Shown: piece by piece, positions 11,243-25,301 of the stretch
Numbering within the stretch: position 1 is the stretch's first letter
How the letters are laid out: each line of letters begins with the position of its first letter
Origin: Polytrichum commune
Lineage: Eukaryota > Streptophyta > Polytrichopsida > Polytrichales > Polytrichaceae
DNA length: 64,000 nucleotides
Assembly (NCBI GenBank): GCA_950295325.1
Contig: OX485805.1
Location: forward strand, 5,458,501-5,522,500
Direction of reading: 5' to 3'
Notes under the pieces: generated by a model
The model's input: the letters and a program-made list of their open reading frames with translations, nothing else
Database searches by the model: none
Told to the model about the DNA's origin: nothing
Position numbers and translations under genes: made by a program

Positions 11243-13438
11243 ATGGAGCAAGATGAAGTGGCCAGGCCACTGGAGATGGAACAACAGAATTTGGAGACTT
11301 CACATTTACTGGTATGCCTTGTTTCTCCCTTCTTGGTTTTTAATTGTGGTAGACTTTTTAGCATTTTCTGTAAATTGTTTAGGGTTTAGGATTAGGATTC
11401 AAGGTTAATTACAGTGGTAATCCCCCCTAAGCACCTATAAAGCCCTATGTGGGGTTTTACATGCACGAAAATGTGTACTTGTATCTTGAATCAACTCATT
11501 CATCATCAAGTGCACGTTTTTCAATCGGTTGATTACCTCAATGTACTAAAAGATTCGGGTATAAGGAAATGAATTAGGAATTGAATTAAGCACTTTTTCC
11601 TTATGTACGTAGTGTAGTGATCGCCAATGTCACATATGACTACATTCTTATCTCCTCCTTGACAAAAGATTATGTGCAATATAAAGTTACAAACCCATAA
11701 ATACAAAAAAAGAAAAAGGAAAACCCATATATAAAGACTTGGTGAGGACTTGTAGAAATGGTAGTAAACTAGGGCCCTTAGACCTTTAGGGTGAATTGTG
11801 ATGAAACTTCAATTCAAGGTAAAGAAATTGGCTCTATGTAATGTGGTGATGTGATAATGATCAGTTTTTTCAATCAAAGCAACAGCTCACCACAAGGACG
11901 CATGCACGAAGCAATTCAAGTAGATCAAAAGAGTACGAGCAAAAAAATGATGGCAGTCTTTAGTACTCTATGCTCTGGCTGTTGCCAACCCCACTCCGCG
12001 AATGCTTTTGTCTGTTTTTATCACATTTTGAGGCCTTGTTAGATAGAAGCTCACATCATACAGGAGTAGCAATTTTTGCATTAAAAAATAATGGAGTTTG
12101 AGCTGCATCTCGAGGTGAGCTGATTTACAGTAGGTGAAAGGAGTGTCTTACAAATCGATCATAACTCCTAAATACTCAAAGGGTTTCGCCCTTTCATAAG
12201 ATTTTCTACTATGGAATGATGTTTTATGGTGTCAAAAGGCATCTTGTACTTCTTTAAAGTGGTTAGAGATGTTTTGAGGACTCTATCAACCCAGTTATAT
12301 ATGCAAACTCCTTCATGAGCTCCATATTTATTGGCTTAGCAACATTTAGTAAGGATGTGCCATATGTAGGCAGACCTCTTGGAGGGCTTATGTTTCATTT
12401 GTTTTTTCAAATATAAAATAATCTTAATATAGCGTTTTTGTACCCTAGGTTATTCCAAGAATTTATACAAAGTTCTTCTTCTAATTGCTCCAGTGATTGT
12501 TTCATCACAGAATGTGCCTTCACGAAGTGACTCTGTCAGTGATGGAGATAAGCTTATTACAGTCGACGAAGCTATTGAAACTATTGGTGAGCTTTGTGCT
12601 ATATGCCTTGAATTTCTCATAGATATGTATATATATAATGTTAGAGCAAGCCCAGTCGTTGATGTATGCTTATCCACAAATCCTCCCACGTCCATCCGCT
12701 TTTTGTTATGTGGATGTGGATATGGTGCATTCTCCCACCAGCTATCTATATCCGCATGCAAGATTTACTTTTAATTGATTTCACATTGTCTTGCAAAAGA
12801 CATGGCAAAGTACCCTAGACTATTTAAGGTAAATAAATCGCCTTTAGGTCGCAATCTGAGGGGAAATAAGGGCATGGATCGTTGAGAAATCTGATTATAA
12901 TTGCTGAGAGTTTGCGGTGGCAACAAACAGACTCATCGTTTTGTTGGAAAATCTGGATGGCTGTATCCGCTTTTCCACTTAACTTGTGGATACAGCAATG
13001 GGTGGGAGCTAGCCCTTGCTGCAAATTTTCCAACATTACATGCACTTTCCATTCATGATAAATGTTTGGTATGTGGTTATGGCAACAGTTTGGGGTTGCT
13101 CTTAGTATAGATGATAGGGAAGTAACCTTTGTTTGACATATGAAGCTTTTAAGCACATCTTGTTCAATTTGCATTTGTCCATTTAGTTTTTTGGGTTGTT
13201 TCTATCTCCAAAGAACCAGGAGTTGAATTTGTTGTTAAACATTTGGGTTGGTGGGTTTGGTCCAGGATTTGGGAAGTTCCAATTAGGGATGTTAGTGTAC
13301 ACAGGCCTTGCATGGTTAGCAGACGCTGCAGAAATGATTCTGCTTTCTTTCATTGGACCTTCGGTAACTACTACTTACCTATTTTACATCTATCTCCACC
13401 TCATATTCTCCGTCATGTTGATATATTCCACGTCACTG

Positions 13439-13471
<33 letters not shown>

Positions 13472-16400
13472 TTTCGTGCTATCCTTTTTTGTTTGCTGAG
13501 TGTTGTTTATATGATAAGGATAGAACTTCTATGAGAAGCTATGGTGGACATGTGCTATTTGGATACTTTTCTCTCTTCTTGTGGGATATGAAACACGCAA
13601 CTAGTGTGAGGTGCTTGGCAAATTTAGATTGTGCTGTAGCCATTTGCCTCATAACTTTCAGAGCTCATATGAATATCCTATTCATTATCAAAGTGAAGAT
13701 TCTCGTGCTCATTAAGTGGTCATCAGAGATTATTTATTACCTTTTGGCATGGTGATATGGATGGAATTTTTTTACGAAGTTGCAAATTATGGTGTTGCAG
13801 GCTAGATGTGAATGGGGGCTTTCAGCATTTGGGGAAGGTGCAATCACAAGTGCTGTCTTTGTTGGCTTATTTTTGTAAGTAAAATGCTGAGGCCAAACGC
13901 TATTATTCGTTCAAAAAGTTTCAAATGATTCTTGTTATCAATAGCAATTGATTGGGGACTCCACTGCACCAAAGCATGCTCTTGTTTGAATTCTGTGTGC
14001 AAAATTAGAAGGGTTTGAGGTTTTGTTTGTAGATGACTCAAAAGCAACATGGGAGGCTGATGTTAAAGTGGTGGACATTTGCATTTTCAGAATGTGCTTC
14101 AATTGCAAGATTTTAAGTGGTGTTGGTTTTAGCACCATCTACCTTAGAACGTTGGCAAGTTGCCTCCTATGCAGCTATTTGGGGCTTTTTAAAGGCATTC
14201 TGGTGCTCTCTAGTAATTGCTGGGACTTCATGAAATTGGAGGTGAACAAAAAGCTTGAAAAGTATTGGTTGACTCAAGTGGTTTGCTTGAGAGTTAGAAT
14301 TGGTGAGGAGCAAATATAAAGAGAGTGTACGATGTGCATATATTCCACTTGTCTAGATGAGAGAAAAATGTAAATGTTGGACTTTAGTGACCCAGTAAGG
14401 TTGATGGGGTCTTCATCAGATAACTTTTTTCTGATTATCTCTCTTCTCCTAGGATATAAAACATGTGGTAGTACGAGATGATGAGCAAATCCCAATCAAG
14501 GCTGAATCATTCTCCTTCTAATCTTCGAAGCTTGAATGAGAAATTTTTTTAATCATCCAAGTGAAGAGTGTCTTCTTAAATAATATAGGTCCCCCAATTA
14601 TGTTGACTATTGAACCTAGGATAGTTAATATGTTCTGAGCATGTAGTCCATTCTTTGAAGCTTGAATGAGAATTTTTTTTAATCATCCAAGTGAAGAGTC
14701 TCTTCTTAAGTAATATAGGTCCCCCAATTATGTTGACTATTGAACCTAGGATAGTTAATATGTTCTGAGCATGTAGTCCATTCTTCGAAGCTTGAATGAG
14801 AATTTTTTTTAATCATCCAAGTGAAGAGTCTCTTCTTAAATAATCATATAGGTCCCTCAATTACGTTGACTATTGAACCTAGGATAGTTAATATGTTCTG
14901 AGCATGTGGTCCATTCTCTTTGAAACACACAATGTCTTTTTGGTCTCTGTTTTTAGAGCCATACCTAGCCACACACCACTCAATTATGGGTGTCCGATGA
15001 TGATAAGTAACTGAGTTAGACCCGCTTACAATTTAGGCTTTTGACTGTTCTCGAAACAGCGATGTAGGTCTCATTTGTCATTGGCAATCTTTGGTTAAAA
15101 GATGTATTTTGAGTGCTTACAACTATTGGTAAACACAGGGGTGCATATGTGTGGGGCGTGGTGGCTGATATAAAAGGACGACGACTTGGGTTTTGCGCCA
15201 CAGCACTCTTCACTTTTCTTTTTGGTTTACTGAGGTTTCTTCTCCTCCTTACACATATGCTCCAAAGCTTGTTGTTCTCTTCAAACCTACAAGGCGAGGT
15301 TTCAGTTGTCTCATGTATGGATGTTTTCATCCCCAAAACAAAGATATCAAAATTTTCTCTTAAAAGCATGTTTAAACCAGTGTTGATCCAGTATTGTCTT
15401 TTTCTTCTATATTTTCTCCATTTGCGTATCTATTTTACATTTTTTTGGATATTAGTAGGGTATGGGTATGTTTTTGATCTATTCGGGTCTACATACCATG
15501 CACTGACCTTCATCACTAGGTAAAAATTCACTGTAGTATCAATATGGTTCAACATGGTATTGACCCAAACAGTATCTTGGGTACATAGATTCTCTCACCT
15601 TGACATACCACCAAATATCAATATTTGAGTAGTATTGCAATTTTGATACCCACGGTGGGTTCTTTGATATCATTATCCATGTTGATTATTGGCACCTATT
15701 CATTCACCTATCTACCAGTCCAATTGGAGGTTTGGATCTGAGTATTGAAGTTATAGACGTTTTTCTTAACAGCCTCATTACAAATTTCTAATAGAACGTA
15801 TATATCTATAAGATCTGAACCTGGTTTTGTAAATCATTGTGTGCAGTGCATGGTCTCCAGCTTATTGGTTCCTTCTTCTCTCGCGTGCACTTGTTGGATT
15901 TGGACTTGGCGGTGCATCTGTGAGGCTCCTCTAATCCTTGAAGGTCCCAGATGTCATATGAAGGGGTTTAAGACTGGTACTTCATAATGTTTTTAGCTAA
16001 ATGTGTCAAAATAGACCCTATCTAATATTAGCCCAATTACAATATGCATTATTCCAATTGGAGTATAGGGAGATTTGAGCTTGTATAACTGAGCTAGACC
16101 CAAATACATACCACGTAAACTTATTCATTGTTGTCACATATGACTCTATTCTCACTTCCTCTTTCTCATAGGTTGTGCTACACTAAATAAAATATCATTC
16201 CAAATCGTCATGCTACCCGGTCCTTTTACGAGTTTACCGTCTTCTCAAGGGCAGCATTTTGGCCCTCATTCAGCACATTCCTGTTCTTTGCTGAGTTGCT
16301 TTCTTTTCAGCACATCTCTACTTCAAATGTTACTCAAGATAGGAAACATTTTGTTTCAGGAAAGTCTTCCATTCTTTGAACCGAGTTTTCTCATTTTCTC

Positions 16401-19400
16401 ATTCCAAACTGTTTGGAATCTGGTGAACTTGCAGGTTGTGTTCTCGTTGTGCATGGAGTTCTTGCCCTCTTCAAGTAGAGGCTTCTGGCTTGTTTTCATG
16501 GAGGTCTTGTGGACGGTATGTGATTCACACTAGCCACGATCAATTCTTTCATCTCTTCTCCCCTCGTGTGTCTTAGGGTGGGTTTACATTAGGGTCCGGG
16601 TTCAAGAAGCTTGGGGTCCAAACCACCCCTTAATGGACCCAAGCTTGAAGATTAGTTTCTCAAACTAGGAGTATTTTCTTAGAGGTGGGACCACCGTGAT
16701 TTGGCAGGAAAGTGATGCCATTTTAGCATCATTTCATTAAATTCATAAATTGGACCCAGACCCGGACCCAGACCTTACTGTAAAATCCTTGAGTCCAAAA
16801 TTTTGCTCTTGACTAATAGGATCACTCGATTTTGGAGTTTCGTTTGTCCTGGACCCTAGTGTAAACCCACCCTCAGCTTCAGGTGGCAGGTCACCTTCGA
16901 TGTTGCAAAGTCCTCCATAAATTGGAATGCGTCTTATATGTTGGTGTATATAAGTTTTTTAGTTGTGCAAACCAGTAAGAATGATGGTTTTGGGTTCTGC
17001 TGTTGTTTCTTTGATGCATCTGGTGTCCAGCAACTGAGACCATGGCAATTTTACACACTTCAAGAAAAATAAAAAATTGGGTGTTGTGTTGCAGGTTGGT
17101 TCAGTGGCATCAGCTCTGTTGGCTTGGCTTATTCTACCACATCACAGTTGGAGGTATGCAAATCCTGTGCAAAGATATATGCACATTAGAGTTTTTTTCC
17201 TTAAAGTTTCTCAAAAAGTTATGGTCTGGTAGGGAGTTTTGGACCACTTTTGACATATTATAACATTTACAGAATGTTCAAGTGGTGTTATAACCCTCTA
17301 TTTTAGTGAAATGAAAGGGAAGTGTTTAACTTTGGCTAAAAGATGGCTACATAAAAATGAGCTCCTTATCAAACTTTGGAGAGCATCAGGTTAGGTGTCT
17401 TATAAAATTTCATGAAATTTGTTATCTTATAACCCTCTCTTGGCCAAAGTCAAACGCCTCACCGTCATTTCACTAGAATTGGGAGTTCTGACACCACTTG
17501 AACACTCCTTGCACAATATAAATTTGTCAAAAGTGGGGCAAAACTCCCTACTAAAACATGAGTTTCTGAGAGACTTTAAGATGACTCTATTACGTTGCGA
17601 ATGTGAAATCATGTTACTTGACCTCCCTGCAGTTGGTAATCGACCTTGGAAATGGACTAGATGCCCAATTGTAGTGTGCGTCTGAAAGATAATAATCTTT
17701 TGCAAACTAATCACAAAAGGTCTGGAACGTTGACTGAAAACTCAAACTGATATTAAATTTGTGGTTCTGAGGCATGCAGGCTTTTGATCGCAGTATCTGC
17801 TTTGCCATTCTTGCTGTTGCTCATCTTCTACCCAATTCTACCTGAATCTCCCCGCTACTTGATGGTGGGTCCTAAAAACTACTTCACTATCTGCAACCAT
17901 AGAGGGCGCTCTATTTCATTTTGCCTAGTACTGGGATGTAGTTTCCACGTGGGATTCAAGGGTGTTGGCCAATGTAAGACCCGCACGTGGCATGGGGGTG
18001 GGGTGGGGTGGGGGAGGGGAAAACATTCATTTTGCATCGGAACAGAGAGCCCTCTACTGTATTTAGAGAGTCTCTCATCACCCCACTGTACTTGGGGGAC
18101 ACTTTTTGCTAAAAAAAAAACCTCACAAATCTAAGGAGTAATTTGACATGGCAGGTGAAAGGCGACCCCGCAGGAGCTTGGAAGATTTTGAAGCAGGTAG
18201 CTAGAGTCAATGGAGTGGGTGTGCCCAGTGGCACCCTCACACTCGCCAAGTCATCATGCCAAGCTGGGAAAAACAAGGAAGGTACAAGGTTTGCTCCACA
18301 TTGTCTCACTCAGTATTTATCCAAGAGTGGACGCCCCTTTAACAATATCTCATATATATTCAATGAAAGACATTCTATAGAGGTGCCACATCCTTGGAGA
18401 GTTATCCGTAAAAGTCCCTCAAAGGGAGACGAAACGAGGAGCTGGGTCCATCTTTGAGAGAATTTTCTATTAGGAATTCATTTGCTCGTCGTGTGTCGTA
18501 GCCTAATTCTCAAAGTGGGATGAGCCTCCTCCTTGGACCTACGCTTTCAATCCCAAGAGGATTGAGAGAACTTTAGGATCTAAAATAGGGTCTTCATATG
18601 AGACCCGCCACCCGCCACCCTCAATCCCAGAACCCAGATCCCAGATCGACCTATACAAGCCAGCTTGGCCCACCCATTCTAGTATGACAAACTAGAAAGA
18701 TGGTTTTTTTTAGCCTGCTATGACTCTTTCAGCATGTAAACTTTTAGCTTTGAGGAAACTTGGTTGATGCGTGTTTGATGTTCTAAGAGAAGTGGGTTAG
18801 TTGGAAAAAGTAATTTTTTAAGACCCAGCTACCTTATGTATCTATGTGACCATCAATTCCATATAAAACTTCGATCGGTATATGAACGAAGATTTTTGAT
18901 GTAAAATGCGTTTATAAAATGTGAGCTGCAGACCACCTGGCTCCTGTCGCCGCCTCCTCCACCAAGGGCTGCTCGACGCGTAATTTCAGTCTCGGCGGAG
19001 CGTGGAAGGTGTTCTTGCAACTATTCTCCCCGAAACTGAAAGTCACCACATGCTTGCTATGGACGTTCTTCTTTGCCAACGCATTCACATACTACGGGCT
19101 TGTGCTCCTCACGACCGAATTGCCCATCAAGGAGCATGAGAAGTCGTTTCTGGCAGCAAGCGGGTGCATGCCCGACGGCCGGCCGGGGACCGATGTGTCG
19201 AGCTACAAGGCGGTGCTCATCACCGCGTTGGCCGAGCTCCCGGGCCTCGTGGTCGCGTGCCTGATTGTGGATTGGTTTGGGCGCAAGGCGAGCATGGGAG
19301 TGTTGTTGTTAGGTTGCGGATTGTTTGTCATCCCGCTTTGGACGCCTCTATCGGAGACCGTGACGACCACGCTCATGTTTGGAGCGCGTAGTTGCATCAT

Positions 19401-21859
19401 GGGTGCGTTCTCGATCTTGTGGGCGTTCGCGCCCGAATTGTACCCGACGAATGTCCGGACGACGGGCTTAGGGTTTTGCAACGCGGGAGGCCGCGTCGGC
19501 GGGTTCTTTTGTCCCTTTGTGGCGGTCGAGATGATGAAGAACAATCACCGAGTAAGGTTTTTTCTTTCTTTCTTTCTTTCTTTCTTTCCTCTCATTGCTC
19601 GGACCGGTGACTTCGGCGCAATCCAATGCAGAGAATCGTTACTGTAATGTAATCTTATTTGGTTACTTTTCTTATGAGGACACCTATATTTGAGCTGTGG
19701 CTTCAAGAACAGATAATTGAAAGAGATTGGTCTGCGTGTTCAAAATATGACAATCGTTGTAGATTCAATTATCAAAACATGGACTCAGTGAAATTGAACA
19801 TGAAAATGACCATTTAATGAGCACGAGAATCTTCTTCACTTTGATGATGAGTAAGATATTCATATGAGCTCCAAAAATTATGAGGAGAGTGGCTACAGCC
19901 TTGATTGGATTTGCTAACCATCTCATACTATTCACATGTGTCATACCCTAGGAGAAATGGACCAAGTTGGAAAGACCCATCTACCTTAATCATATCAAGG
20001 CAAGACAAGATAGTTGGGAGTTTGTGATGATGCTATCTCAACATTCTATTGTTTGACAGTTAATAACAATCACCAATTAAGTTTTTCCCTCACTGGAATC
20101 GGCACGTCAGAACCTGATGACATAATCATCAGTATAATCATGTGTTAAGGTTGTGATCTTATTTCAACATGCTAAGGTAGACGTGCCTAATTTGATGACG
20201 TCTCTTAATCAGACATCAATACTTGAATGGTATGTGGTTAGGTGTGACTCCAAGAACGGATACCAAAATGACATCATGCGGTTTAAAGAGATTGGACTAA
20301 GCGGTCAAGATATGATAACCATTTTAGGGTTAATAGTCCACATAATTGAGGTGGGAGGGGGAGGAGGACCTCTATGACCATGTAATGAGCATGAGAATCT
20401 CCACTTTGATAATGAATAAGACATTTGTATGAGCTCATGACATTACGAAGAAAGTGGCTACAGTCTTGATCTGGATTTGCTAACCATCTCGTACTAATCG
20501 TGTGTTTCATATCTTAGGAGAAGTTTGCTTGTTAGAAAAAAGTAGCCATTTAAGACCCATCTACCTTATTGTGTTTTGACATACACTAATTTCTTTCCTT
20601 CAAAAGTTGGCTATAGTTGTTAAATCATTTCCTGACCTGGAACATGGATACTCAGGTTTTGAGTCTTTGGGTAGTTTGCTTTCTGGGCACAAGATTACAG
20701 GACTGAGATATCATGAGTTGCTTGATTGCAGGTGCTTGCTGTGACCTTTTTCGCGGCAGTTCCTATAATAACAAGCATGGCCACTTTCCTCTTCCCAGTG
20801 GAAACTAAGGTTTGGATTATTCCCAGTATTGCTTCATTTCATGATGCATCTTGCACTTCCATGTTTGGTGGATGTTTTCTCTTCACTAATTGTTACATGG
20901 GGGCTTTGTTTGGCTGAGCAAGGCTACTACTAGTCATACATAACATAGTGGGTTCCATTTCATAGTGAACTTATCACACACAACATATCATTTTAGCATG
21001 GCATCAAAATTGATGTGCCATGCTGATTAGAGTGGTCTTCATGACTTGTCACTTAGAATCAAAAGTCATACGACACCCTCTCTAGTCGCTAGCTAGTGAT
21101 TGCAAGACAATTGATGCGGGTCGATGATGAATAGCGTGGGCTACACTAAATTAGTGTACTTGATCCTGCTTGAGGCATAGGCCACTCAATTCCCTCAAAC
21201 CTATCATAACCTCAAGGCTATCTCTAACCTTATCATTGCAGTTGCTCATACCACATAAGACATAAATTAAACATTTGTGAAGAATTGCCTAGTTTTCCTT
21301 TGTACTTTTTTGTACCTCTCTTCAAGAGGAAATGCCAACATTTTACAAAATTGTAAGAAACCCATCTTATAGACAAACAAATCACGTCCTGTAGATAAAT
21401 CTATTTTTCGTAGGAAACACGTGTGGGTTATCCTTTATGTTAGAGGCACTACCAACATGAGTGTCTGAGGATATCGTCCCAAGTCGGTGGAAGAAATATG
21501 CAAATTCACCCTTGCCGTAGATTTGTAGATTTTTTGAGTGACGCATGACAATTGCTTAGGACTCATATGCTTGTAGTGAGGAGGGCAGTTCTCTAGCCCC
21601 CCTCCCAAACATTTCAGGACGAGGCACTCAATACTCTACCGTCATGCTCTTGACCCTCAGAATATCCTCCCCACAACACTAAGGGAACAATCTTTCAATT
21701 TCTTTTTGAGTTCATTTTAACTAATTTTGTGGTATGGCCCTCGCGTGTTTAAAACATACCTTTTTGTTGACACCCTCGTGTGTTGTTTGGTTGCAGGGAC
21801 AAAGTCTAGCTGACGATGTGGAAATGGAAAAAACAGTTAATGATCCCCTCCGGATATGA
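11243..21859 (+). CDS. SVOP/NiaP-like major facilitator transporter (organic cation/nicotinate transporter type)
   Basis: A 532-aa membrane transporter rebuilt from 13 exons with consistent GT-AG phases: 11243-11311, 12511-12586, 13266-13363, 13801-13874, 15139-15234, 15847-15919, 16435-16515, 17095-17153, 17780-17864, 18155-18281, 18932-19551, 20732-20809 and 21797-21859 (TGA). The soluble N-terminus carries TVDEAIETIGFGKFQ, typical of plant SVOP-like proteins. MFS loop motifs are visible: GAYVWGVVADIKGRR (107-121), PESPRYL (230-236), DWFGRK (393-398) and PELYPTNVRTTGLG (447-460). About twelve hydrophobic segments fit a plasma or organelle membrane. The family includes Arabidopsis At3g13050 (OCT7/NiaP), about 500 aa, a nicotinate/trigonelline-type carrier; the substrate here is inferred only. 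Exon 11 is unusually long (620 nt) and GC-rich. Introns carry a MITE and a triplicated repeat. The first in-frame ATG of exon 1 is used. Confidence 0.92.
13440..13467. repeat. (AT)n microsatellite in transporter intron 3
   Basis: About 14 AT units, 77 bp after the exon 3 donor site. Confidence 0.9.
14527..14918. repeat. Triplicated 130-bp repeat in transporter intron 4
   Basis: Three near-identical copies starting with GAAGCTTGAATGAGAA at 14527, 14657 and 14787, each ending around ATGTTCTGAGCATGTAGTCC. They differ by a few substitutions and small insertions (an extra CATA in the third). The third copy runs into sequence (14919-15035) that recurs, diverged, at 35780-35960 in an AspRS intron. 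Confidence 0.92.
16576..16872 (+). mobile_element. MITE (GGGTGGG-ended family), copy 2, in transporter intron 7
   Basis: 297 bp with terminal inverted repeats GGGTGGGTTTACATTAGGGT and ACCCTAGTGTAAACCCACCC. The left flank is TTA and the right flank TCA, so the target duplication is diverged or imperfect. No coding capacity; it lies wholly within an intron. Inverse orientation relative to the copy at 8615-8914. Confidence 0.8.
19559..19589. repeat. (TTTC)n microsatellite at the start of transporter intron 11
   Basis: About seven TTTC units directly after the exon 11 donor; pyrimidine-rich. Confidence 0.85.
19730..20560. repeat. Diverged duplicated block inside transporter intron 11
   Basis: Two related stretches (about 19800-20010 and 20375-20575) share AATGAGCAyGAGAATCT, TTTGATrATGA, TATGAGCTC, GTGGCTACAG, TTGATyTGGATTTGCTAACCATCTC and GACCCATCTACCTTA. 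A fragment of the same family appears near 18785-18850, and an inverted one near 13650-13715. Confidence 0.6.
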
Positions 21860-24800
21860 TTTGAGGCTCTAAGTGATGAAGATCCTCCTCTCCCAGATGG
21901 TGCACATTTGATTCTATCACATATGATTTATTTGGCCCCCAAATCATTCATCAAGCAAGCGGATCGAATATACCTCGTGCACTCCGACAATTTATCGGTG
22001 AATTAGCACCTGGCTTCATTAGATGAGATCGCCGGATTCAATTTTGCCATCACAAAGGGGGGTGAAGAGTGGCATCATATTCTTGGATTGAGATTTCTTC
22101 TTTTTTTCTTTTTTTCCTGGCTAGCATCCAGCAGTTTGTGTATAGAGATCGGAGAATGATCTAATCAAGTATGAACTTCAATTTCGTTTGGGTTTCCTCA
22201 TTTTTAGGGGCAACACTCTCTTTCAATGTCTCTTCAATGAAGTCCACTAAAATATTGTGGCCCTATTGTGAGCACTTAGTTCCAACAAATGAGTGTTCAC
22301 TCATTGTGTTATATAGCAGCCATAGTGGTGCTCACCATCATAGGAAGATTTCTATTCCATGATATTACTTAGATAAAGTGTAGCATTTATCCAGAATTGG
22401 TTTATGAATAGTATGTTTGGACGGCTTCATATATATTTTAAAGATTTTAAACTGGGACAACTGGTGAAGGAAAAAAATATATTTGTACAAAACCTTTATT
22501 TTGGAGATTTGAGATTGCCACTTTGCAAAATTTTGGCAAGTTAACATACATCAACATACATTGCTTTCAATTCCACAAAAAAAAACTTGGCCCTTGGATC
22601 AGACTGGGAATCATCTCATCCAGTTTTCATCTCCTTGCAGAAATTAAAAAGGACACGCCATCTCCACATTGGATAAACCGACATTGATTTTCCTTCTTTC
22701 TTATTCAGGTGGCACTTGTAGAGGATTTCAGCTTCAAAGTCATCGAGTTGAGGGACAAAAGTTATATTAGGTCAAAGTGAAAACTACCTTTATCTTAATC
22801 TAGACCCTCTGAACTGTGATTTGGGCGAACCAACCCATACACTCGTTCCTTGTTGGATGCCTAAACCTTTGCCTCCAGAGAACTAGTGTACGGGTTGTTT
22901 CACCCCAGCCACTGTGTGGTACAGTACTATGGTGTCTATAAGCAGATCCAAGATCCAAGGGACAACTTGTACCAGTGTCTATATTATAAGCAGAAAGTCC
23001 AATCTCATCATAACACATGTTTTTTTGGTGTCATCCTTAGGTACATACCACAAATGCAAGCATCCAATTTGGAAGACAAAGACCTCCTAAGGCTTGCAAA
23101 GACAACTGCACCATTTATGGTATTTAATGCCAAGTATTGTGAAGGGCCTAAACTAGGTGCCTAAAGATTTCAAAGTGTCACATCCACTAATTGTCAATAT
23201 GATTCTATTCGTCAACATAAGTAACTACAAGTGAAAATATCTATATTGTGACATTAAGAACAACATATTGGGATACGAGAGATGATTGTGTTGCATTTTG
23301 TATGGAAGGGGAAGATATCATTGGACATACTAATGGCAAGTGTAACGTGGTTACATTTTAATATGGAAGAGGAAGACATTCTCAAGCATACTATGCCAAG
23401 TGTCATTTGTTTACACTTTAGTCAAGTCGTAGATCATTTTGTAATAGACACATACACCTCATAACACCATTGAACATACTCATGCCAAATGATTAGTAAG
23501 CACACTTGAACGCCAAGTGTTATAAGGTGACAATTTTGATTAAGTTGTTGGTCATTAGTGTAACCTAACATACACCTCAAAATAGGGTAAGTGCCCCTAG
23601 TACACACGTGACTAAACACCATTAACAGTGTACACCTATATGTGCAACTTTTGAATATATTACTACTATGGTAACAAAATACAATGATTGTTTAGCTACT
23701 GTTTATAAATGAACAAAATTATAAGTGTTTAGTATTTGGTTTGAACACAAAAGGTAATTTGCATGGGTAAAGAAGCAACCTATTCATGAAGGCAACCAAA
23801 TCACACATATCAGTGCACATTTCATGCAGCATCAACTACTAGTAGTTCATGTGATAGAATTTACCCTAGTTAGCAACTATGAACACCCTAAAACACTTAT
23901 CTTAAAAACAGTGGTCATTTATAGTGAAACTGACCTGCTTTCAACTGTGCAGGTCACTTCCAGTTTAGTCCCTCGTGATTCTTTTACTGAGGAGACAAGA
24001 CTGATGGAGCTCTCAGTTTACCTTTGGTGGTTCAATCCTTTTCAAAGTATACCACTTGTATGTTGGACCTCACTGTATGGAATATAAGCAAAAAGTGCAT
24101 TCTGTCAAACATAAATACGTGGGATAAGAACAAGTTTCCATTACTATGTCCTCTCTGCTTTTCGAGCATTCATAGAAAAATTTGAAATTTTAATTATTAA
24201 ACTAAAAAAAATTAAAAAGGAAATTGACAAGCCACCCAGTATATTTGATGCTTTTGAACACAGTAGTAAGCAAGAGACTTTAACTAAAAACACCTTAAGG
24301 AGCAACGCAAACTATATAGATCTCTAATAGCAAGGCTTTAATAGAACAGAACACACATGTACATATTTGGTCCCTAAATGCATGTTGCTATGGTACTCAC
24401 AGGCCATTTCCCATAAGCTTGTGATTGGCAACCTTTATTTACTTCCATAATTTTACAAAACTTTGGCAAGTGCACAAATGGGAGCTGGACATCTTGTTCA
24501 ATACAGTACTCTTGGGCCCTCAACTTCATAAGTTATGGACATTACATATCATTGACCATAAAAGGCGACACCCACCAACAGTACAATAGATTGAAAGTAA
24601 GCTCAAACCTCCATCAAAAGAAAGGAAGTCCTTCCATTCTTGATGTAGATTGAGGAATTTCACTGCAAAGCTTTTCTTGGTGCAGAGGTTCCGAAGTTGG
24701 TCATCACGGCCTCCTTCACAGCCTGCAACACACATGGTAGGCTTTATGTGTTACACACCAGCAACAACACTAAGCTGCAGACAACGGCAATGGACTGGGC

Positions 24801-25301
24801 ACAAAGTACTGATATCTCAAATCTGTCGGACATAAGGATGGATTAGGAACTCAAGCTCATTTTATTGCTAAAATGCTGCCAACTTTATTTTCAAATACTA
24901 ATAATAATACACCAACTTATAAAGTTGGCAAAAATACCCCACGAGACCTCTTCTACACTCGGGAAACGCAATCCATAGACTCCCCTACCCTAGCTACAAA
25001 CTTTCACATCACTGATGAAAACCAAAGGTCTTATTTTTTTACAGATGCTGAGATGGAAAGAACCAACAAAATTGTGAAGGAATCCATTAAGGTTCATTTC
25101 ACAAGAGTCTCAAGGTGGGAAGCCATCTAAGCAAGTCATCGTCAAAGTTAATAGATAGAGAGAAACTACAAGTGAATGGAACAAATTCGCTGGCTAGAGA
25201 TGATAGATGTAGAGGTGAATCACAAAAAAAATTCTTTAATGAGAAAGTAACAGAAGCAGATTTGAAGAAGATGATTACCTCACTGAGAGATTTGATCCTG
25301 G
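21860..25301. other. Intergenic between transporter and DUF538 gene; no gene seen
   Basis: Contains the transporter 3' untranslated region and the foldback element at 22821-22906. Longer open stretches (22886-23164, 23824-24087 and 24873-25130) have no recognisable motif. No RNA gene recognised. Confidence 0.45.
22821..22906 (-). mobile_element. Small foldback element, copy 1
   Basis: About 85 bp beginning TTGGGCGAACCAACCCATAC and ending TGTACGGGTTGTTTCACCCC; the arms pair imperfectly as a hairpin around a GCCTAAACCTTTGCCTCC core. The same element lies in the other orientation at 28730-28816. Confidence 0.75.

Noticed and set aside
13243-13755. 170-codon plus-strand open frame
   Set aside because: It overlaps transporter exon 3 in another frame and runs through the AT microsatellite and intron.
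19073-19610. Extra open frames inside transporter exon 11
   Set aside because: Shadows of the real frame in a GC-rich exon.
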